The position numbers were made by a program, and so were the translations under genes. From assembly GCA_047974565.1 (NCBI GenBank), contig JBKECN010000010.1, positions 1-64,000 on the forward strand: a stretch of DNA of 64,000 bases, read 5' to 3'. Positions 23,600 through 32,686 of this stretch are shown piece after piece; position 1 is the stretch's first letter; the number at the start of each line of letters is the position of its first letter. The notes beneath the pieces were generated by a model. It saw only the letters and a list, made by a program, of their open reading frames with translations, was not told the DNA's origin and searched no databases. This DNA is from JBDIAG01 sp047974565 (lineage in GTDB: Bacteria; Actinomycetota; Actinomycetes; Actinomycetales; CAWJMD01).

Positions 23600-24220
23600 A
23601 TGCGCCTGCGCCTGACTCCGCTGGACACCCAGGTGTTCCGCGACCTCGCCACCATGGGCGATCTGTTGCTGGAGTGCGCCAACGCCCTCGCCGAGCTCTT
23701 CGGCACCGATCCTGTCTACCGGCAATCCCTGGTGGAATCCCTTGCCGAGAACCAACGCCGTTCCGACGCCCTCACCGCGACGGTGATGCAGCGGCTGAAC
23801 GCCACCTTCATCCCGCCTCTGGATCGCGAGGACGTCTATGGCCTGGCCGCGGCGATGGACCGCTGCGTCCGGGATCTGGCCGCCTCGGGGGATCTCGTCG
23901 TGGAGTTCGGCCTCGGGGTGATGCCGGCCCGATCGGTGGTCCTGGTGTCGGTGTTGGTGCGGCAGGCCGAACTCACCGCCCAGGCCATGCGCCGGCTGGC
24001 CCGGGTGAAGGACCTGGTCGGCTATTGGGTGGAGATCCACCGGCTCGAGAACGAAGCCGACCGCACCTACCACCGGCTGCTCGCGGAGATCTTCGATGAC
24101 GGTGCAGACATCGCCCGGATGCTCAAGCTGCGCGAGGTGATGCGCCGGCTGGACGCAGCCGGCGACTCGTTCACCGCCGTCGCCCGGATGGTGCAGATCA
24201 TCGCGGTCAAGGAGCGTTGA
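23600..24220 (+). CDS. DUF47 family PhoU-like protein, Pit accessory
   Basis: 206 residues, all-helical, of the DUF47/PhoU-related family (TPLDTQVFRDLATMGDLLLE; VEIHRLENEADRTYHRLLAE; LREVMRRLDAAGDSFTAVARM). The ExxxD-type positions in both halves correspond to the metal-binding motifs of PhoU folds. DUF47 genes are usually found directly before pit genes and are thought to control or assist low-affinity phosphate transport. The Pit gene starts at the base after its stop codon, which supports that role here. Confidence 0.9.
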   Translation: MRLRLTPLDTQVFRDLATMGDLLLECANALAELFGTDPVYRQSLVESLAENQRRSDALTATVMQRLNATFIPPLDREDVYGLAAAMDRCVRDLAASGDLVVEFGLGVMPARSVVLVSVLVRQAELTAQAMRRLARVKDLVGYWVEIHRLENEADRTYHRLLAEIFDDGADIARMLKLREVMRRLDAAGDSFTAVARMVQIIAVKER

Positions 24221-25207
24221 GTGGACCTGCTGGTCCTGGTCATCGCCTTGTCGATGCTGTTCGCCTACATCAACGGCATGCACGACGCGGCCACGACCAT
24301 CGCCACCTCCGTCGCCACGCGCGCGCTCACCCCGACCATCGCCGTGTTGATGGCCGCCGGGCTGAACTTGCTCGGTGCCTTGCTGGGCTTGGAGGTGGCC
24401 CAGACGATCATCACCGGGATCCTCGATCCGGGCACCGGCGAAGATGCCCTGCTCATTCTGTTCGCCGGCGTGCTCGGGGCCATCTGCTGGGATCTGTGGA
24501 CCTGGTGGCGGGGAGTTCCCGCCTCGTCTTCGCATGCCCTCATCGGCGGACTCGCCGGTGCCGGCACGGCGGCTGCCGTGCAGGTGCACTGGGGGAACAT
24601 CGCCCTGCTTGTGGTGATCCCGATGATCGTCGTCCCGCTCGTCGCATTGGCCTTGTCGGCGGCGCTGACCTTGGCCGTGCTGTGGGGCTGGCGCAACTCC
24701 TCCCCTCGGCGCACCGGTACTCGCTTCCAGCACAGCCAGGCGATCTCGGCGGCGGCACTTGCTTTGGGCCACGGCTTGCAGGATGGGCAGAAGGCGATCG
24801 GGGTGATGATGCTCGGCCTGCTCACCGTGGGAATGCCCCAGGGCGAGGTGCCCTGGTGGGTGCGGGCCTGCATCGCGGTCTCCCTCGCCGCAGGCACCCT
24901 GGCCGGTGGCTGGCGGATCGTGCGCACCTTGGGACGGCGGCTCGCCGACCTCGACGCGCCCCGGGGATTTGCCGCCGAGACGGTCGCCAGCACGGTTCTG
25001 TACGTAAGCGCCTACGGCCTCGGGGCCCCGGTATCGACCACCCACTCGCTCACCGCCGCAATCGTCGGAGCCGGAGTGATGAGCCGTCCCTCCTCGGTGC
25101 GCTGGCGGGTGGCCGGCGAGATCGTCACCGCGTGGCTGGCCACGCCGGTGGTGTCCGGCCTGTTCGCGGCGGGCTTCTTCCTCCTCGCTCGGACCCTGGT
25201 GACCTGA
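24221..25207 (+). CDS. pit: PiT-family inorganic phosphate transporter
   Basis: 328 residues, about ten membrane helices. Both PiT signature repeats are present: the first at YINGMHDAATTIATSVATRAL with the later DLWTWWRGVPASSSHALIGG, the second at LGHGLQDGQKAIGVMMLGLL with GLGAPVSTTHSLTAAIVGAG. The conserved Asn of the first GxND motif is replaced by His-Asp (GMHDAA), as in many actinobacterial members. It carries out metal-phosphate:H+ symport. The GTG start directly follows the DUF47 stop, so the pair is one operon. Confidence 0.92.
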   Translation: MDLLVLVIALSMLFAYINGMHDAATTIATSVATRALTPTIAVLMAAGLNLLGALLGLEVAQTIITGILDPGTGEDALLILFAGVLGAICWDLWTWWRGVPASSSHALIGGLAGAGTAAAVQVHWGNIALLVVIPMIVVPLVALALSAALTLAVLWGWRNSSPRRTGTRFQHSQAISAAALALGHGLQDGQKAIGVMMLGLLTVGMPQGEVPWWVRACIAVSLAAGTLAGGWRIVRTLGRRLADLDAPRGFAAETVASTVLYVSAYGLGAPVSTTHSLTAAIVGAGVMSRPSSVRWRVAGEIVTAWLATPVVSGLFAAGFFLLARTLVT

Positions 25208-25269
25208 GCACACCCTCGCTGGGGATGGCAGCAGGGTGCGGGCAATCACCCGTGAATCGTCATCAGGGC

Positions 25270-25540
25270 GTGGCGATCAGGCCGCGCAGCACCTGCCCGC
25301 GAAACATCAGGCCGCGCAACGCCCGCCCACAAACGTCGGGCCGCGCGACACCGGCCGCGAAACATCAGGCCGCGAAACATCAGGCCGCGCAACGCCTGCC
25401 CGCGATACATCAGGCCGCGCAACGCCTGCCCACAAACGTAAGGCCGCGCGAGACCGGGCCGCGCGAGACCAGGCCGCGCGAGACCGGGCCGCGCGAGACC
25501 GGGCCGTGCGACACCAGGCCGCGCGAGACCAGGCCGCGGA
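25270..25540. repeat. Intergenic low-complexity tandem repeats (15-bp and longer units)
   Basis: The gap 25208-25611 is filled with repeats. The 3' half has seven or so copies of a 15-bp unit (RGGCCGCGCGAGACC). The 5' half has degenerate 20-40-bp units containing ATCAGGCCGCGCAACGCC and CGCGAAAC. Units are multiples of three in the 3' half and so keep several frames open; I see no gene here. Confidence 0.85.
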
Positions 25541-25611
25541 GATCCAGCGCATGGTGGGCAGTCACGCAATGGTCGGGCGGGCAGGCTCCGACCTCTCACC
25601 CGTCACCCCGT

Positions 25612-26589
25612 TCAGCCGGTGGAGGAGGTGAGGTGACGCTCGACCGCCACCACCCGGTGGGTGCGTCGCTGGATATGCGCCACCAGAACCTCGCCCGCCT
25701 CCATGAACGGGTCACGGCGCGGCAGATCGTCGGCTCGCCCGGCAGCGGCATGCCCGGCCAGCACACCGAGCACCGTGCCCAGGACGGGGCGGTGGGTGCA
25801 CACCGCCAGGGTCTCTTCCTTGCCGATGAGCTTGCTCACCAGCCTGGCCGTGCCCTGACGGTCCTTGCGGTGGCCGTCCTCGCTCAGCTTGCCCTTGGTC
25901 TTGATCTTGGCGCCGGTCTTCTTGCTGTACGGCTGAACAGTCTGCAGGCAACGCACCCATGGGCTGGAGAAGACCTTGCCCGGCTGCCAGGCACCCAGCG
26001 TTCCCACCAGATTGCGGGCCTGCGCCCGGCCGGCGTCGATCAACGGCCGGTCACCGTCCTCCCGGCCCCAGACGTGGCGCGGCCGGGCATATCCGTGCCG
26101 GACAACAATAAACGGGTAAGTGTCGAGAAGACCAGAATCATAGCCCTCGATGAGGGCCTCCAACTGCACTCGGTCGCCTCGCCGCGACAGCCGGCTTGCT
26201 GCGTCCTGTGCGCTCACCCACTCGGTCCGGTCCACTTCGCCCGGCCGCGGGGGTTTTGGCAACGGGTCGTAGCTTCCCCGGGCGGCCCAGTAGCGCACGG
26301 TCTTGTCCGAGTGATCGCTCAATCGGTAGTGGGCCGAGGGCAGGGGCACTCCCAGCCGGATCCGAAGGCCGGTCTCTTCCAGCACCTCCCGGAACCCTGC
26401 GGCCGGGAACGACTCCTGGCCTTCGAGTTTGCCCTTCGGCCAGGACCAGTCGTCGTAGCGGGGCCGGTGGACGAGCACCACCTCCAGCCCGGTGCGAGCT
26501 GGTCGCCAGATGACCGCCCCGGCCGCAGCGACCAGACTAGGATCCCGGCGATCGGCGCGCCGGGAGACGCTCTGCTCTGAGTTGGGCAT
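25612..26589 (-). CDS. mutT1: MutT1-like Nudix hydrolase fused to a histidine phosphatase domain
   Basis: 325 residues. Residues ~18-150 are a Nudix domain with the box GKLEGQ...REVLEETG at 53-75. Residues ~158-320 are a histidine-phosphatase (phosphoglycerate-mutase fold) domain with RHG at 164-166 and a second His in AVCTHRPVLG. This is the architecture of mycobacterial MutT1, which hydrolyses 8-oxo-GTP/dGTP and diadenosine polyphosphates. The gene starts three bases after the ppk stop, repeating the ppk1-mutT1 neighbourhood of M. tuberculosis. Cleaning the nucleotide pool and handling polyphosphate-linked nucleotides may be jointly expressed. Confidence 0.92.
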   Translation of the reverse strand: MPNSEQSVSRRADRRDPSLVAAAGAVIWRPARTGLEVVLVHRPRYDDWSWPKGKLEGQESFPAAGFREVLEETGLRIRLGVPLPSAHYRLSDHSDKTVRYWAARGSYDPLPKPPRPGEVDRTEWVSAQDAASRLSRRGDRVQLEALIEGYDSGLLDTYPFIVVRHGYARPRHVWGREDGDRPLIDAGRAQARNLVGTLGAWQPGKVFSSPWVRCLQTVQPYSKKTGAKIKTKGKLSEDGHRKDRQGTARLVSKLIGKEETLAVCTHRPVLGTVLGVLAGHAAAGRADDLPRRDPFMEAGEVLVAHIQRRTHRVVAVERHLTSSTG

Positions 26590-26592
26590 GGG

Positions 26593-28887
26593 TCACCGAC
26601 GCCGGGAGCCGCGGCGGCTGCGCCGCCCGATCAACTCCGCCTGCAGATCGCGCAACGGGGTTCCGTCCGGCGCCTCGTGCCGGCCCGTCCACACCCCGTC
26701 GGCGCCCAGGTGCCAGGACGAGGTGTGCTCGTCCATCGGCTCGTCGATGAGGCTGGCGACATAGGCCACATGCTCGGCGTCGGCGATCCGGACCAAGGCC
26801 TCCACTCGCCGATCGAGATTACGGTGCATCATGTCGGCGCTGCCGATGTACGCGATCGGGTCACCACCATTGCCGAAGGCGAAGATTCGAGAATGCTCCA
26901 GGAAGCGCCCCAACACCGAGCGCACCCGGATGTTCTCGCTCAGCCCCGGCACCCCGGGGCGGACCGCGCAGATGCCGCGAACCACGAGGTCCACCGGAAC
27001 GCCCGCCGTGGACGCCCGGTAGAGGGCGTCGATGAGTTTCTCGTCGACGATCGAGTTGACCTTGATCTTCACCCAGGCGGGCCGGCCGGCTTGATGGTGC
27101 CTGATCTCCCGCTCAACTCGGTCGATCAGACCAGAACGCAGTGATCGAGGGGCGACCATCAGCCGATGGAAGGCGGTTCGTGGCGCATAGCCGGAGAGTT
27201 GATTGAAGAGTCTGGAAAGATCTTCTCCCACATGGGGATTGCACGTGAGGATGCCGAGATCCTCGTAGATCCGGGCTGTCTTGGGATTGTAGTTTCCAGT
27301 GCCGACGTGACAGTAGCGGCGCAGCCCGTCCTGTTCCTGGCGTACCACGAGGGAGAGTTTGGCGTGCGTCTTGAGCCCGACGATGCCGTACACCACGTGT
27401 ACCCCGGACTGCTCCAGCTTGCGGGCCCAGGAGATATTGGCCTGCTCGTCGAACCGGGCCTTGATCTCGACCAGGGCGAGCACCTGCTTACCGGCGTCGG
27501 CGGCGTCGATCAGGGCGTCGATGATGGGGGAGTCGCCACTGGTGCGATACAGGGTCTGCTTGATCGCCAGCACCCGCTTGTCGGACGCGGCCTGCTCCAG
27601 GAAAGCCTGCACCGAGGTGGAGAAGGAGTCGTAGGGGTGGTGCAGCAGCACGTCACCGTTGCGGATAGCCGCGAACAGGTTGGTCGGCTTGGAGGACTCC
27701 CGGCCGTCGGCGAGGTCGGCGTGGGTGTGCGGCACGAACTTCGGGAACTGCAACTCGTTGCGGTCGGTGTCGGCGATGTCGTTGAGGCCACGCAGGTCCA
27801 GCGGGCTCGGCAGTGAATACACCTCGTCGGACTTCACGCCCAACTCACGGATCAACAGTTCGCGGACCTTCGGGTCGATCGTGGAGACCAGTTCCAGGCG
27901 CACCGGTGGGCCGAAACGGCGTCGTAGCAACTCCTTCTCCAGCGCCTGGAGCAGGTTCTCGGCGTCGTCCTCCTCGACCTCGACATCCTCGTTGCGGGTG
28001 ACCCGGAAGAGGTGATGCTGGAGTACCTCCATCCCCGGGAAGAGGTGGTCCAGGTGGACCGCGATGAGGTCCTCGAGGCTGATGAACCGCCGCCGCCGGC
28101 GCGCGAGCAGACCCGCCTCGTCACCGTCGAGTGACTCCTCCACGAGCAGGAACCGGGGCAGGGCCGGGGGAACCTTGACCCGTGCGAAGTGCTCGGTCTC
28201 GGTGGTCGGGTTGCGCACCACGACCGCCAGGTTGAGGGAGAGCCCGCTGATATACGGGAAGGGGTGTGCCGGGTCCACCGCCAACGGGGTGAGCACCGGG
28301 AAGACCTCTTCCATGAAGGTCACCCGCAGATGCTGCTGCTCATCCGGGGTGAGGTCGTCCCAGCCGACCAGGTGGATGTCCTGCTCGTTCAGTAGCGGGC
28401 GCAGGACGGTGCCGAACAGGTCCGCGTGCCGGGTCATCAGGGACCGGGCGCGAACCGAGATCGCCTCCAGGACCTCGCGTGGCTCCAGGCCGGACGCGGC
28501 GGTCACCGCCAGGCCGGTGGCGATCCGGCGCTTGAGGCCGGCCACCCGCACCATGTAGAACTCGTCGAGGTTGGAGGCGAAGATCGCGCAGAAGCGGACG
28601 CGTTCCAGCAGCGGCAGTTTGTCGTTCTCGGCCAACTGCAACACTCGGTCGTTGAAGGCGAGCCAACTCAACTCGCGGTCGAGAAACCTGTCCGGCGGGA
28701 GCTCGGGTCTGCCGTCGGCATCCTCGCTCGGCCGGGACGCCACCAGGGCCGGACGCGGTGGCGCGGCCACCTTCGGCGCGGCCGAGCGAGGCGCTCGGGT
28801 CGTCGGTTTCCCGTTGGGTGGTTCCGTGTCGGCTCCGCTGGCCCTGGCCGGCCGCGGCGCCATCCGATCACGCGCGGGAGTGGTCAT
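26593..28887 (-). CDS. ppk1: Polyphosphate kinase 1
   Basis: 764 residues. After a ~65-residue polar N-terminus come the N domain (FLDRELSWLAFNDRVLQLAE), the head domain, and two phospholipase-D-like C domains. The catalytic histidine is H508 in GLKTHAKLSLVVRQ; the second conserved His is in DMMHRNLDRRVEAL. GNYNPKTARIYEDLG and AYIGSADMM are other family signatures. It makes inorganic polyphosphate reversibly from ATP, supporting stress responses and the RegX3/phosphate circuit. Start at ATG 28887; mutT1 follows three bases after the stop. Confidence 0.96.
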   Translation of the reverse strand: MTTPARDRMAPRPARASGADTEPPNGKPTTRAPRSAAPKVAAPPRPALVASRPSEDADGRPELPPDRFLDRELSWLAFNDRVLQLAENDKLPLLERVRFCAIFASNLDEFYMVRVAGLKRRIATGLAVTAASGLEPREVLEAISVRARSLMTRHADLFGTVLRPLLNEQDIHLVGWDDLTPDEQQHLRVTFMEEVFPVLTPLAVDPAHPFPYISGLSLNLAVVVRNPTTETEHFARVKVPPALPRFLLVEESLDGDEAGLLARRRRRFISLEDLIAVHLDHLFPGMEVLQHHLFRVTRNEDVEVEEDDAENLLQALEKELLRRRFGPPVRLELVSTIDPKVRELLIRELGVKSDEVYSLPSPLDLRGLNDIADTDRNELQFPKFVPHTHADLADGRESSKPTNLFAAIRNGDVLLHHPYDSFSTSVQAFLEQAASDKRVLAIKQTLYRTSGDSPIIDALIDAADAGKQVLALVEIKARFDEQANISWARKLEQSGVHVVYGIVGLKTHAKLSLVVRQEQDGLRRYCHVGTGNYNPKTARIYEDLGILTCNPHVGEDLSRLFNQLSGYAPRTAFHRLMVAPRSLRSGLIDRVEREIRHHQAGRPAWVKIKVNSIVDEKLIDALYRASTAGVPVDLVVRGICAVRPGVPGLSENIRVRSVLGRFLEHSRIFAFGNGGDPIAYIGSADMMHRNLDRRVEALVRIADAEHVAYVASLIDEPMDEHTSSWHLGADGVWTGRHEAPDGTPLRDLQAELIGRRSRRGSRRR

Positions 28888-29031
28888 GGGGCCATCATGT
28901 CAGGCGACGCCGCGGCCGGTGGGTTGGGAAGGTACGGAGTGGGCGGATCTCCGGCGACCCTGGTGAGGTGGCGTGAAGGCGCGGACTCCCGGTCGGCGCC
29001 GGTGTCGCAGGGCCGGTCTACGCTTGCCTGC

Positions 29032-30303
29032 ATGGTCTCGCTGAGTTCCGAACTGGACACCGCCCGCGCCGCCTATGACGACTTGGTCGCCTCCGGTCTT
29101 GCCCTGGACCTGCAGCGCGGCCAGCCCAGTGACGCGGACTTCGATCTGAGCAACGACCTGCTGTCCCAGGTCGTGGCGGGCGACACCACGGTCGACGGGA
29201 TCGAGTTGCGCAACTACCCCGGTGGGCTCGCCGGTCTGCCGTCGGCCCGTGCGCTCTTTGCGGACTACCTCGACGTGCCGGCCGACAACGTCCTGGTCTG
29301 GAACAACTCCTCCCTCGAACTGCAGGGGCTGGTGCTGGGCTTCGCGCTGTTGCACGGGGTGCCGGGCGGTGAGCGGGGATGGGCGTTGGACGGCTCGCGT
29401 CCGAAGATGATCGTGACCGTGCCGGGGTACGACCGGCATTTCCTGCTGCTCGAACGGCTCGGCTTCGATCTGCTCAGCGTGCCGATCGCCGACGACGGCC
29501 CGGACGTGCTGGAGATCGAGCGGCTCGCCGGGGCCGACCCGTCGATCAAGGGTCTGCTCTTCGTCCCCACCTACTCCAATCCCACCGGGGACAGCATCAG
29601 CGCCGACAAGGCGCGGGCCCTGGCGGAGATGACGACCGCCGCACCAGACTTTCGGATCTTCGCGGACGACGCGTATCGCGGTCACCACCTCAGCGACGAC
29701 CCCGACCCGCGAGTCGAGTTCCTCAGCCTGTGCGCGGAGGCCGGCAATCCCAACCGTCCGTTCGTCTTCGCCAGCACCTCCAAGATCACCTTCGCCGGGG
29801 CCGGGCTCGGTTTCCTGGCGACGAGTGCGCAGAATCTGGCGTGGGTGTCCCGGTACCTGGGCGCGCAGAGCATCGGGCCGAACAAGATCGAGCAGGCGCG
29901 GCATGTCGCCTTCCTGTCCGGATACCCGGGTGGGATCGCCGGCTTGATGCGCGCTCACGCCGAGCTCATCGCCCCGAAGTTCGCGGCCGTCAACGACGCC
30001 CTGACCGAGATCCTCGGGCCGGGTGGTGGCGGCTGGGCCACCTGGCGCGAACCCCGCGGCGGCTACTTCGTCAGCCTTGACACCGTGGATCCGGTCGCCG
30101 ACCGGGTGGTCGAGTTGGCCGCGGCCGCAGGGATCAAGCTGACCCCGGCCGGCGCCACCTACCCCGGCGGCGACGATCCCGGCAACACCAACATCCGGCT
30201 GGCCCCCACCCGTCCCCCGCTGGACGAGGTGGTCCAGGCGATGAAGGGGGTGGCCGTGTGCATCCGGCTGGCCGGTCAGGAGTACCGGGCCTCACAGGAG
30301 TGA
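29032..30303 (+). CDS. Type Ic aspartate-like aminotransferase (Rv3565/AspB-like)
   Basis: 423 residues, fold-type I PLP enzyme. The N-terminal pattern LQRGQPSDADFDLSNDLL and RNYPGGLAGLPSARALFADY, and the PLP lysine in FASTSKITFAGAGLGFL, match the 'type Ic' family that includes M. tuberculosis AspB. Other cofactor contacts are NNSSLELQG, FVPTYSNPTGDS and IFADDAYRGHHL. It probably transfers the amino group of aspartate or alanine to 2-oxoglutarate. Start at ATG 29032; the upstream in-frame extension is the antisense of ppk1. It diverges from ppk1 and converges with mshD. Confidence 0.88.
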   Translation: MVSLSSELDTARAAYDDLVASGLALDLQRGQPSDADFDLSNDLLSQVVAGDTTVDGIELRNYPGGLAGLPSARALFADYLDVPADNVLVWNNSSLELQGLVLGFALLHGVPGGERGWALDGSRPKMIVTVPGYDRHFLLLERLGFDLLSVPIADDGPDVLEIERLAGADPSIKGLLFVPTYSNPTGDSISADKARALAEMTTAAPDFRIFADDAYRGHHLSDDPDPRVEFLSLCAEAGNPNRPFVFASTSKITFAGAGLGFLATSAQNLAWVSRYLGAQSIGPNKIEQARHVAFLSGYPGGIAGLMRAHAELIAPKFAAVNDALTEILGPGGGGWATWREPRGGYFVSLDTVDPVADRVVELAAAAGIKLTPAGATYPGGDDPGNTNIRLAPTRPPLDEVVQAMKGVAVCIRLAGQEYRASQE

Positions 30304-30449
30304 GCGACCCCCGGGCGGGCTGGGGTGGTTGGCTGAGCCTGCCACGGGCCGGCTGGCACGGGGCTGGCCGGCACGGGGCGGTGGCACGGTCCAGAGTGAC
30401 CGTGGCGCTGAACGGTTGATCGTCGTCAGGGCGCGGGTTCCTGCCCGGG

Positions 30450-31364
30450 TCAGCCGATCCGGTACTGCTCGTCCACGTGCGTGATCGTGAAGCGCAACCC
30501 GGTGTAGATGGCAAGCGCCTGGGCGTTATCGGCCTCGACATACAGGATCACCCGCGAGACGGGCCCGGTTGAGGTGGCCTCGGGGCTGGCCAGGTGGGTG
30601 AGGCCGACGACGACGAGGGTGCGGCCCAAGCCGTGTCCCTGGCCGGCGGGGGAGATGCCGATGACGTACACCTCGCCGACCGGCGGGCGTCCGCCGGTCG
30701 CCGGATGCACCTTGGTCCAGTGAAAGCCGATCAGTTCCCCTGTGTCGGCCTTCTCCGCCAGCAAGAGCCCGCCCGGATCGAACCACGGTTCGGCGATCCG
30801 GTCGTCCAGATCCGCGCGGGTCATCGAGCCCTGCTCCGGGTGGTGGGCGAAGGCAGCCGCGTTCACGGCGAGCAGGGCGTCCTCGTCCTGGCCGATGACG
30901 AACGGACGGACCCGGATCCCCTCGGGAATCTGTGCCGAGGGCACCGTGATCGGGTCGATGTCCCGGGCCATCTGCAACAGGCGACGCACCCGGGTCCCGC
31001 CGGCTCGGGTGAGCAAGGCCCTGGCCTCGGCGAGCCCGCCATGCGCCCAGACCAGCAGGGGACCGTCAGCGTCGGCGATGGCGGCATCGAGCAGCGCCCG
31101 GCCCAGACCGTTACCGCGCCGATCGGGGTGCACGAGTCCTTCGGCGACCGCCTCCTCGGTGCGATTGATCTGGACGTAGCCGATGATCAGGTCGCGATCG
31201 CGGATGACATGGTGGCTGGTGCTGGGCCGACGATGACGCAGCGCAAGTTCGGCCTGCTCGGACAGGGCGCGGGAGCCGTCGGCTGCCTCGGCCGCGTCCA
31301 GCAGACGGATCACGCCCGGTACATCGTCGGCGACCAAGTCGGTCACAATGGGCTGCGCGTTCAT
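30450..31364 (-). CDS. mshD: Mycothiol synthase
   Basis: 304 residues with two GNAT domains. The N-terminal domain (VHPDRRGNGLGRALLDAAI) has an acetyl-CoA site and the C-terminal domain (IGISPAGQGHGLGRTLVVVGL, VILYVEADNAQALAIYTGLRF) the catalytic one. It acetylates Cys-GlcN-Ins in the last step of mycothiol synthesis. ATG at 31364. It lies downstream of glnR on the same strand with a 272-base gap (31365-31636) in which I see no gene. The glnR-mshD order is the same in mycobacteria. Confidence 0.94.
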   Translation of the reverse strand: MNAQPIVTDLVADDVPGVIRLLDAAEAADGSRALSEQAELALRHRRPSTSHHVIRDRDLIIGYVQINRTEEAVAEGLVHPDRRGNGLGRALLDAAIADADGPLLVWAHGGLAEARALLTRAGGTRVRRLLQMARDIDPITVPSAQIPEGIRVRPFVIGQDEDALLAVNAAAFAHHPEQGSMTRADLDDRIAEPWFDPGGLLLAEKADTGELIGFHWTKVHPATGGRPPVGEVYVIGISPAGQGHGLGRTLVVVGLTHLASPEATSTGPVSRVILYVEADNAQALAIYTGLRFTITHVDEQYRIG

Positions 31365-31636
31365 TCGGCCAGGGTAGGGGGCGCGGCTCGGCCTCGGTTG
31401 GCCGCGTTGAACTTTGCTTGGGTGTGGAGGGCATGTCCGGTAGTGCCCGCCTTGTCACAGGACCCCGGCGGCGCCCTCGACTCGACTGTGCGATCACGCC
31501 TCTTGCTCGTCCGCCCTGGCGCAGGGACCGACAGCGCCGGCTCGTCGGGCTTCAACCATGGGACACGGCCCCGCTCGATCTGTCGTGCCTGAAAGATGGT
31601 GCGACATGTGTCGTGGGCGGGCCTGGCCCGTCGGCC

Positions 31637-32347
31637 TCACGTGACGGGGTCGCCCACAGGTGTCTCACTGGTCGGCTCCTCGCCTTGGGGAACAAAGCGA
31701 TAGCCGACATTGCGGACGGTTCCGATGAGGACTTCGTATTCGCCACCCAGTTTCGCGCGCAGCCGACGCACGTGTACGTCGACGGTGCGGGTTCCGCCGA
31801 AGTAGTCGAAACCCCATACCTCCTGGAGCAGTTGGGCCCGGCTGAACACCCGGCCGGGATGCTGGGCCAAGAACTTCAGCAGCTCGAACTCCTTGTAGGT
31901 GAGGTCGAGTGGCTTGCCGCGCAGTCGCGCGGTGTAGGCCTGCTCCTCGATCACCAGGTCTCCGGACCGGATCTCGTCGCTGTCCGTGTCGTCCTCGCCG
32001 CTGAGCCGGAGTCGCTCCACCGACATCCGAAGCCGCGCCTCCACCTCGGCCGGGCTGGCCGTGTCGAGCAGAACCTCGTCCATCCCCCAGTCGGCGCTGA
32101 CCGCGGTGAGTCCACCCTCGGTGAGCACGAGCAGCATCGGTGAGGAGATTCCCGTGGTGCGCAGCATTCGACACAGAGCGCGGGTGGTGGCGAGTTCGCG
32201 GCGGCCGTCCACTATCACCGCGTCGGCGGGTGGGGCGTCGATGAGGGCGGCGGGCTCGGCGGGCAGGACCCGAACCGTGTGCGGCAGCAGAGCCAGCGCC
32301 GCAAGCACCTCCGGCGAGGGCCCCAGCGCGTTCGTCAGCAGCAGCAA
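31637..32347 (-). CDS. glnR: GlnR-like OmpR-family nitrogen regulator with atypical receiver
   Basis: 236 residues. The receiver (LLLLTNALGPSPEVLAAL; ADAVIVDGRRELATTRALC; LTAVSADWGMDEVLLDTAS) keeps the GlnR pattern and lacks the usual set of phosphorylation residues. The winged helix is LTYKEFELLKFLAQHPGRVF with DVHVRRLRAKLGG. An in-frame stop lies close upstream of the first possible start, so the protein must begin at a TTG (32347) or CTG; streptomycete GlnR starts at the equivalent spot. GlnR controls glutamine synthetase, ammonium transport and nitrate assimilation. None of those genes is in this window. Confidence 0.9.
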   Translation of the reverse strand: MLLLTNALGPSPEVLAALALLPHTVRVLPAEPAALIDAPPADAVIVDGRRELATTRALCRMLRTTGISSPMLLVLTEGGLTAVSADWGMDEVLLDTASPAEVEARLRMSVERLRLSGEDDTDSDEIRSGDLVIEEQAYTARLRGKPLDLTYKEFELLKFLAQHPGRVFSRAQLLQEVWGFDYFGGTRTVDVHVRRLRAKLGGEYEVLIGTVRNVGYRFVPQGEEPTSETPVGDPVT

Positions 32348-32456
32348 CTGTGCCAGTGGTCAGGCCTCCCGCCTGTGGTCATGTCTTCGACCCGACCCGC
32401 CAACCGGGCAGCCGCAGGTCGGCCGGGCTCATAGTCCGATGTACCTGACGACGGTC

Positions 32457-32504
32457 CGATACGTGGGACAACCCGAGAATCGATACGTCGGACAACCCGA
32501 GAAT
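32457..32504. repeat. Two tandem 24-bp repeats upstream of glnR
   Basis: Two copies of a 24-bp unit (CGATACGT, then GGACAACCCGAGAAT) differ at one base. They lie in the 339-base gap between glnR and the divergent membrane-protein gene, so they could fall in either promoter region. Nothing else is recognisable in the gap. Confidence 0.85.
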
Positions 32505-32686
32505 CGAATCTTACCCAGGGTCGACTCCACTTCACTCCGATCTTGGCACGGTCGCAAGCGCGATGACTGTTTAGTCGATGTGCTAGGGCCCGGGGCGGCC
32601 TTCCCACGCCTGCACAGATACCACGGAGGTTGCCCCAGGTGCCTGATCTCCGGCATGCAGAGGTGGCCGCGCCCTAGGATGCCGGG

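Noticed and set aside
30304..30449. Terminator between the aminotransferase and mshD
   Set aside because: Repeated GGCTGGCACGGGGC words allow several weak pairings, none clearly better than the others.
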